Positions 61,670 through 64,000 of a stretch of DNA of 64,000 nucleotides are shown here, piece by piece. The translations under genes and the position numbers were made by a program. The DNA is from Candidatus Pantoea deserta (GTDB taxonomy: Bacteria; Pseudomonadota; Gammaproteobacteria; Enterobacterales; Enterobacteriaceae), in contig NZ_RMVG01000001.1 in assembly GCF_003813865.1 (NCBI RefSeq), forward strand, positions 62,001 to 126,000, given 5' to 3'. The notes below the pieces were generated by a model. The model did no database searches. It was not told the origin of the DNA and saw only the letters and a list, made by a program, of their open reading frames with translations. Positions within the stretch are counted from its first letter, which is position 1. Each line of letters starts with the position of its first letter.

Positions 61670-63021
61670 GTGCCCATCTCCTGTAAGTTCTGCACGACCT
61701 GCTCCATGGCGGCGCTGCGAGAACCTTTTATCAAAACGGTTAATTCCCGATGTTCGGACAACAGCGTCCGTAAACGTTCAGTCAGTGCGGTTTTGTTGTC
61801 GAAATGTTCGCCAACCCCGCTGCTTTCACTAATGTGCGCGCTTAACGCTCCTACGCTCAGGACGCGATCGACGCCTGCGGCCCTGGCCGCGAGTCCAACT
61901 TCACGGTGACACTGCTCAGCCTCATCACCCAGTTCCGCCATATCGCCCACCACCATCACGCGATAGCCGGGCATTTCGCCCAGTACCTGCGCGGCGGCCG
62001 TCATCGACCCCACGTTGGCGTTATAGCTGTCATCCAGCAGCAACTGCTGTTCGGCAAGGCGAATGGGGAACAAACGCCCTGGTACGGCCTGCAACTTTTT
62101 CAGACCATTCTGGATCGCGCTGAGCGGCGCATCGACCGACAGCGCCAGCGCGGCTGCGGCCAGCGCGTTAGCGATGTTATGGCGGCCAGGCAGCGGCAGC
62201 GTGACGGCGATGTCGCCCTGCGGCGTCTGCATAGTGAAGTGCGTTCCGTCTACGCCCATGCGGACGTCACGCGCGGTGAAGTCGCTCTCTGCGGCCTGAG
62301 GTGAAAAGCGCCAGACGCGTTTGCCGTGCAGGTTCGCCTGCCAGTGCGGCCAGTCATTGCTGTCGGCATTGAGGATGGCGGTGCCGTTGGCCGGCAGCCC
62401 GTAAAAAATCTCGCCTTTGGCCTTCGCCACGCCTGCCAGCGAGCCGAAACCTTCCAGATGCGCCGCCGCCAGGTTATTAACCAGCGCGCTCTCTGGCCGC
62501 GTCAGCTCGGTGGTATAGGCGATCTCGCCCTGATGATTGGCGCCGAGTTCGATCACCGCGTACTGATGCTGCGGCGTCAGGCGCAGCAGCGTCATGGGCA
62601 CGCCGAAATCGTTATTCAGGTTGCCGGCGGTGTAGAGCGTTTCGCCACATTCGCGCAGGATGGCCGCCGTCATCTCTTTTACCGACGTTTTGCCAGAGGA
62701 ACCGGTCAGCGCCACGACGCGCGCTTTCGACTGCTGGCGCACCCATGCGGCCAGCTTGCCGAAGGCGATACGGGTGTCGGCGACCACCACCTGGGGTACA
62801 GAGACGTGTAAATACTTACTCACTAACAGCGCCTGCGCGCCGCTGGCAATCGCGTCAGCAGCAAAATCATGGGCGTCAAACCGCTCGCCCACCAGCGCGA
62901 CAAACAGGCTGCCCTGCGTCACTTTGCGCGTATCGGTGGTGACGTCGTTAAACGTCAAATCGCCGCCGTGAAGCGCGCCGCCGCTGATGTCGGCCAGAGT
63001 TTTCAGGGAAACCGGGATCAT
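61663..63021 (-). CDS. murF: UDP-MurNAc-tripeptide-D-alanyl-D-alanine ligase
   Basis: Adds D-Ala-D-Ala, completing the cytoplasmic pentapeptide. The 452-residue protein has the P-loop [15 protein letters not shown] (about residues 104-118), [13 protein letters not shown] (about 158) and [20 protein letters not shown] in the C-domain (about 331-350). It overlaps murE by 4 bp. Confidence 0.97.
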   Translation of the reverse strand: MIPVSLKTLADISGGALHGGDLTFNDVTTDTRKVTQGSLFVALVGERFDAHDFAADAIASGAQALLVSKYLHVSVPQVVVADTRIAFGKLAAWVRQQSKARVVALTGSSGKTSVKEMTAAILRECGETLYTAGNLNNDFGVPMTLLRLTPQHQYAVIELGANHQGEIAYTTELTRPESALVNNLAAAHLEGFGSLAGVAKAKGEIFYGLPANGTAILNADSNDWPHWQANLHGKRVWRFSPQAAESDFTARDVRMGVDGTHFTMQTPQGDIAVTLPLPGRHNIANALAAAALALSVDAPLSAIQNGLKKLQAVPGRLFPIRLAEQQLLLDDSYNANVGSMTAAAQVLGEMPGYRVMVVGDMAELGDEAEQCHREVGLAARAAGVDRVLSVGALSAHISESSGVGEHFDNKTALTERLRTLLSEHRELTVLIKGSRSAAMEQVVQNLQEMGTC

Positions 63022-64000
63022 GCCGTCACTCCTAATAACGCGGCAACCGTGGCGCGGTCAGAGTAGTCCAGACGACGATTTCCCACGATTTGATAATCTT
63101 CATGACCTTTGCCTGCCACCAGAACGATGTCGTCTGGCTGCGCCTGCAAAACAGCGTTAGTGACCGCTTGCGCACGTCCGGCCATCACGCGCGCGCGATG
63201 CGGCTCAAGCAGACCGGTCAGAATGTCGTTGACGATAGCCTGCGGATCTTCGCTGCGCGGGTTGTCATCGGTGATAACCACTACGTCGGCGAACTGTTCG
63301 GCAATTGCGCCCATTAATGGGCGCTTGCCTTTATCGCGATCGCCGCCGCAGCCAAACACGCACCACAGCTTGCCTTTACAGTGCAGGCGCGCGGCCTCCA
63401 GCGCTTTTTCCAGCGCGTCCGGCGTATGCGCGTAATCCACGACCACGGTCGGCTTGCCCTGCGCGCTGAAGACTTCCATGCGACCGCATACCGGCTGAAG
63501 CTGCGGGGCCGTCTGCAACAGATCGGCCAGGGGATAACCCAGCGACAGCAGCGTGGCGAAGGCCAGCAGCAGATTGCTGACGTTAAACGCCCCCATCAGA
63601 CGGCTGTTTATTTCGCCGTCGCCCCAGCTGGAGCTAAAGCGGATATGCGCGCCATTGTCGCGGTAAGCGACCTCATCGGCCTTGACCCATCGGCCATGGC
63701 AGCCAGGCTGCAAGTTGCCCGCCATCGTTACGGCCACGGCATCGGGCAGCGTCGCCAGCCAGCGGCGGCCAACGTCGTCATCGGCGTTCAGGATCATGGC
63801 GCCGACCTGATGCTCGGTAAACAGTCGTTTTTTAGCCGATTCGTAGGCCTGCATATCACCGTGATAGTCGAGGTGATCGCGGCTCAGATTGGTAAAGACC
63901 GCCGCCGCGAACGGCAGCGCCGCGACGCGATGCTGCACCAGCCCGTGTGAAGAGACTTCCATGGCGGTCAGCGTGGCGCCCTGTTGCGCCAGCTCCTGCA
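63018..64000 (-). CDS. murE: UDP-MurNAc-L-alanyl-D-glutamate-2,6-diaminopimelate ligase (5' end outside window)
   Basis: Adds meso-diaminopimelate to UDP-MurNAc-L-Ala-D-Glu. Only the C-terminal two thirds lie in the window; the frame is open to base 64000 ([20 protein letters not shown]). The DNPR motif of [11 protein letters not shown] shows meso-Dap specificity. [16 protein letters not shown] and the C-terminal GKGHEDYQI are conserved. The internal ATG at 63962 is not the start. Confidence 0.97.
   Translation of the reverse strand, partial: QELAQQGATLTAMEVSSHGLVQHRVAALPFAAAVFTNLSRDHLDYHGDMQAYESAKKRLFTEHQVGAMILNADDDVGRRWLATLPDAVAVTMAGNLQPGCHGRWVKADEVAYRDNGAHIRFSSSWGDGEINSRLMGAFNVSNLLLAFATLLSLGYPLADLLQTAPQLQPVCGRMEVFSAQGKPTVVVDYAHTPDALEKALEAARLHCKGKLWCVFGCGGDRDKGKRPLMGAIAEQFADVVVITDDNPRSEDPQAIVNDILTGLLEPHRARVMAGRAQAVTNAVLQAQPDDIVLVAGKGHEDYQIVGNRRLDYSDRATVAALLGVTA

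Overview
The window is a 64 kb stretch of an enterobacterial chromosome. Gene order, protein lengths and sequence all match the 2-3 minute region of Escherichia coli, read in reverse: panBCD, yadGH, hpt, cueO, yacC-speED, yacL, acnB, lpdA-aceFE-pdhR, aroP, ampDE, nadC, ppdD-hofBC, guaC, coaE-zapD-yacG, mutT, secA-secM, lpxC, then the division and cell-wall cluster from ftsZ back to murE. High GC, high conservation, and accessory genes for plant polysaccharides and sugar acids suggest Erwiniaceae (Pantoea, Erwinia or relatives). The family is an inference; no 16S gene is present.

Layout. 1-10.2 kb is core: pantothenate synthesis, an ABC exporter, hypoxanthine salvage, a PLP enzyme where E. coli has gcd, the copper oxidase CueO with a clear CueR-type promoter, and spermidine synthesis. 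10.3-20 kb is accessory: a GH28 pectin-type hydrolase, a short type I-F CRISPR array, and a divergent sugar-acid cluster. In that cluster dtnK-pdxA2-deoR runs leftward; an iron alcohol dehydrogenase, a DapA-type aldolase, a 2-hydroxyacid dehydrogenase and an MFS carrier run rightward. 20-33 kb returns to core (yacL, acnB, pyruvate dehydrogenase), interrupted by a 14-repeat type I-F CRISPR array at 24.2-25.1 kb. 33-37.5 kb has aroP, then an accessory pocket: a 14-bp tandem repeat, an orphan double-glycine (microcin-like) peptide, and a GPH transporter plus GH43 glycosidase. 37.5-64 kb is core again.

The most unusual feature is in dtnK. The kinase gene carries a complete CRISPR repeat-spacer-repeat unit (28-32-28 bp) inside its reading frame, on the sense strand, in the linker between its two domains. 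Flanking near-direct repeats suggest a net in-frame insertion of 120 bp, exactly two CRISPR periods. Its mRNA would contain two Cas6f hairpins. The two normal arrays share collinear leaders. No cas gene lies in the window, so the processing machinery would have to be elsewhere in the genome.

Secondary points of interest are the orphan double-glycine peptide, a SecM arrest motif lacking several E. coli key residues, a large palindromic element after panD, and a strong hairpin between pdhR and aceE.
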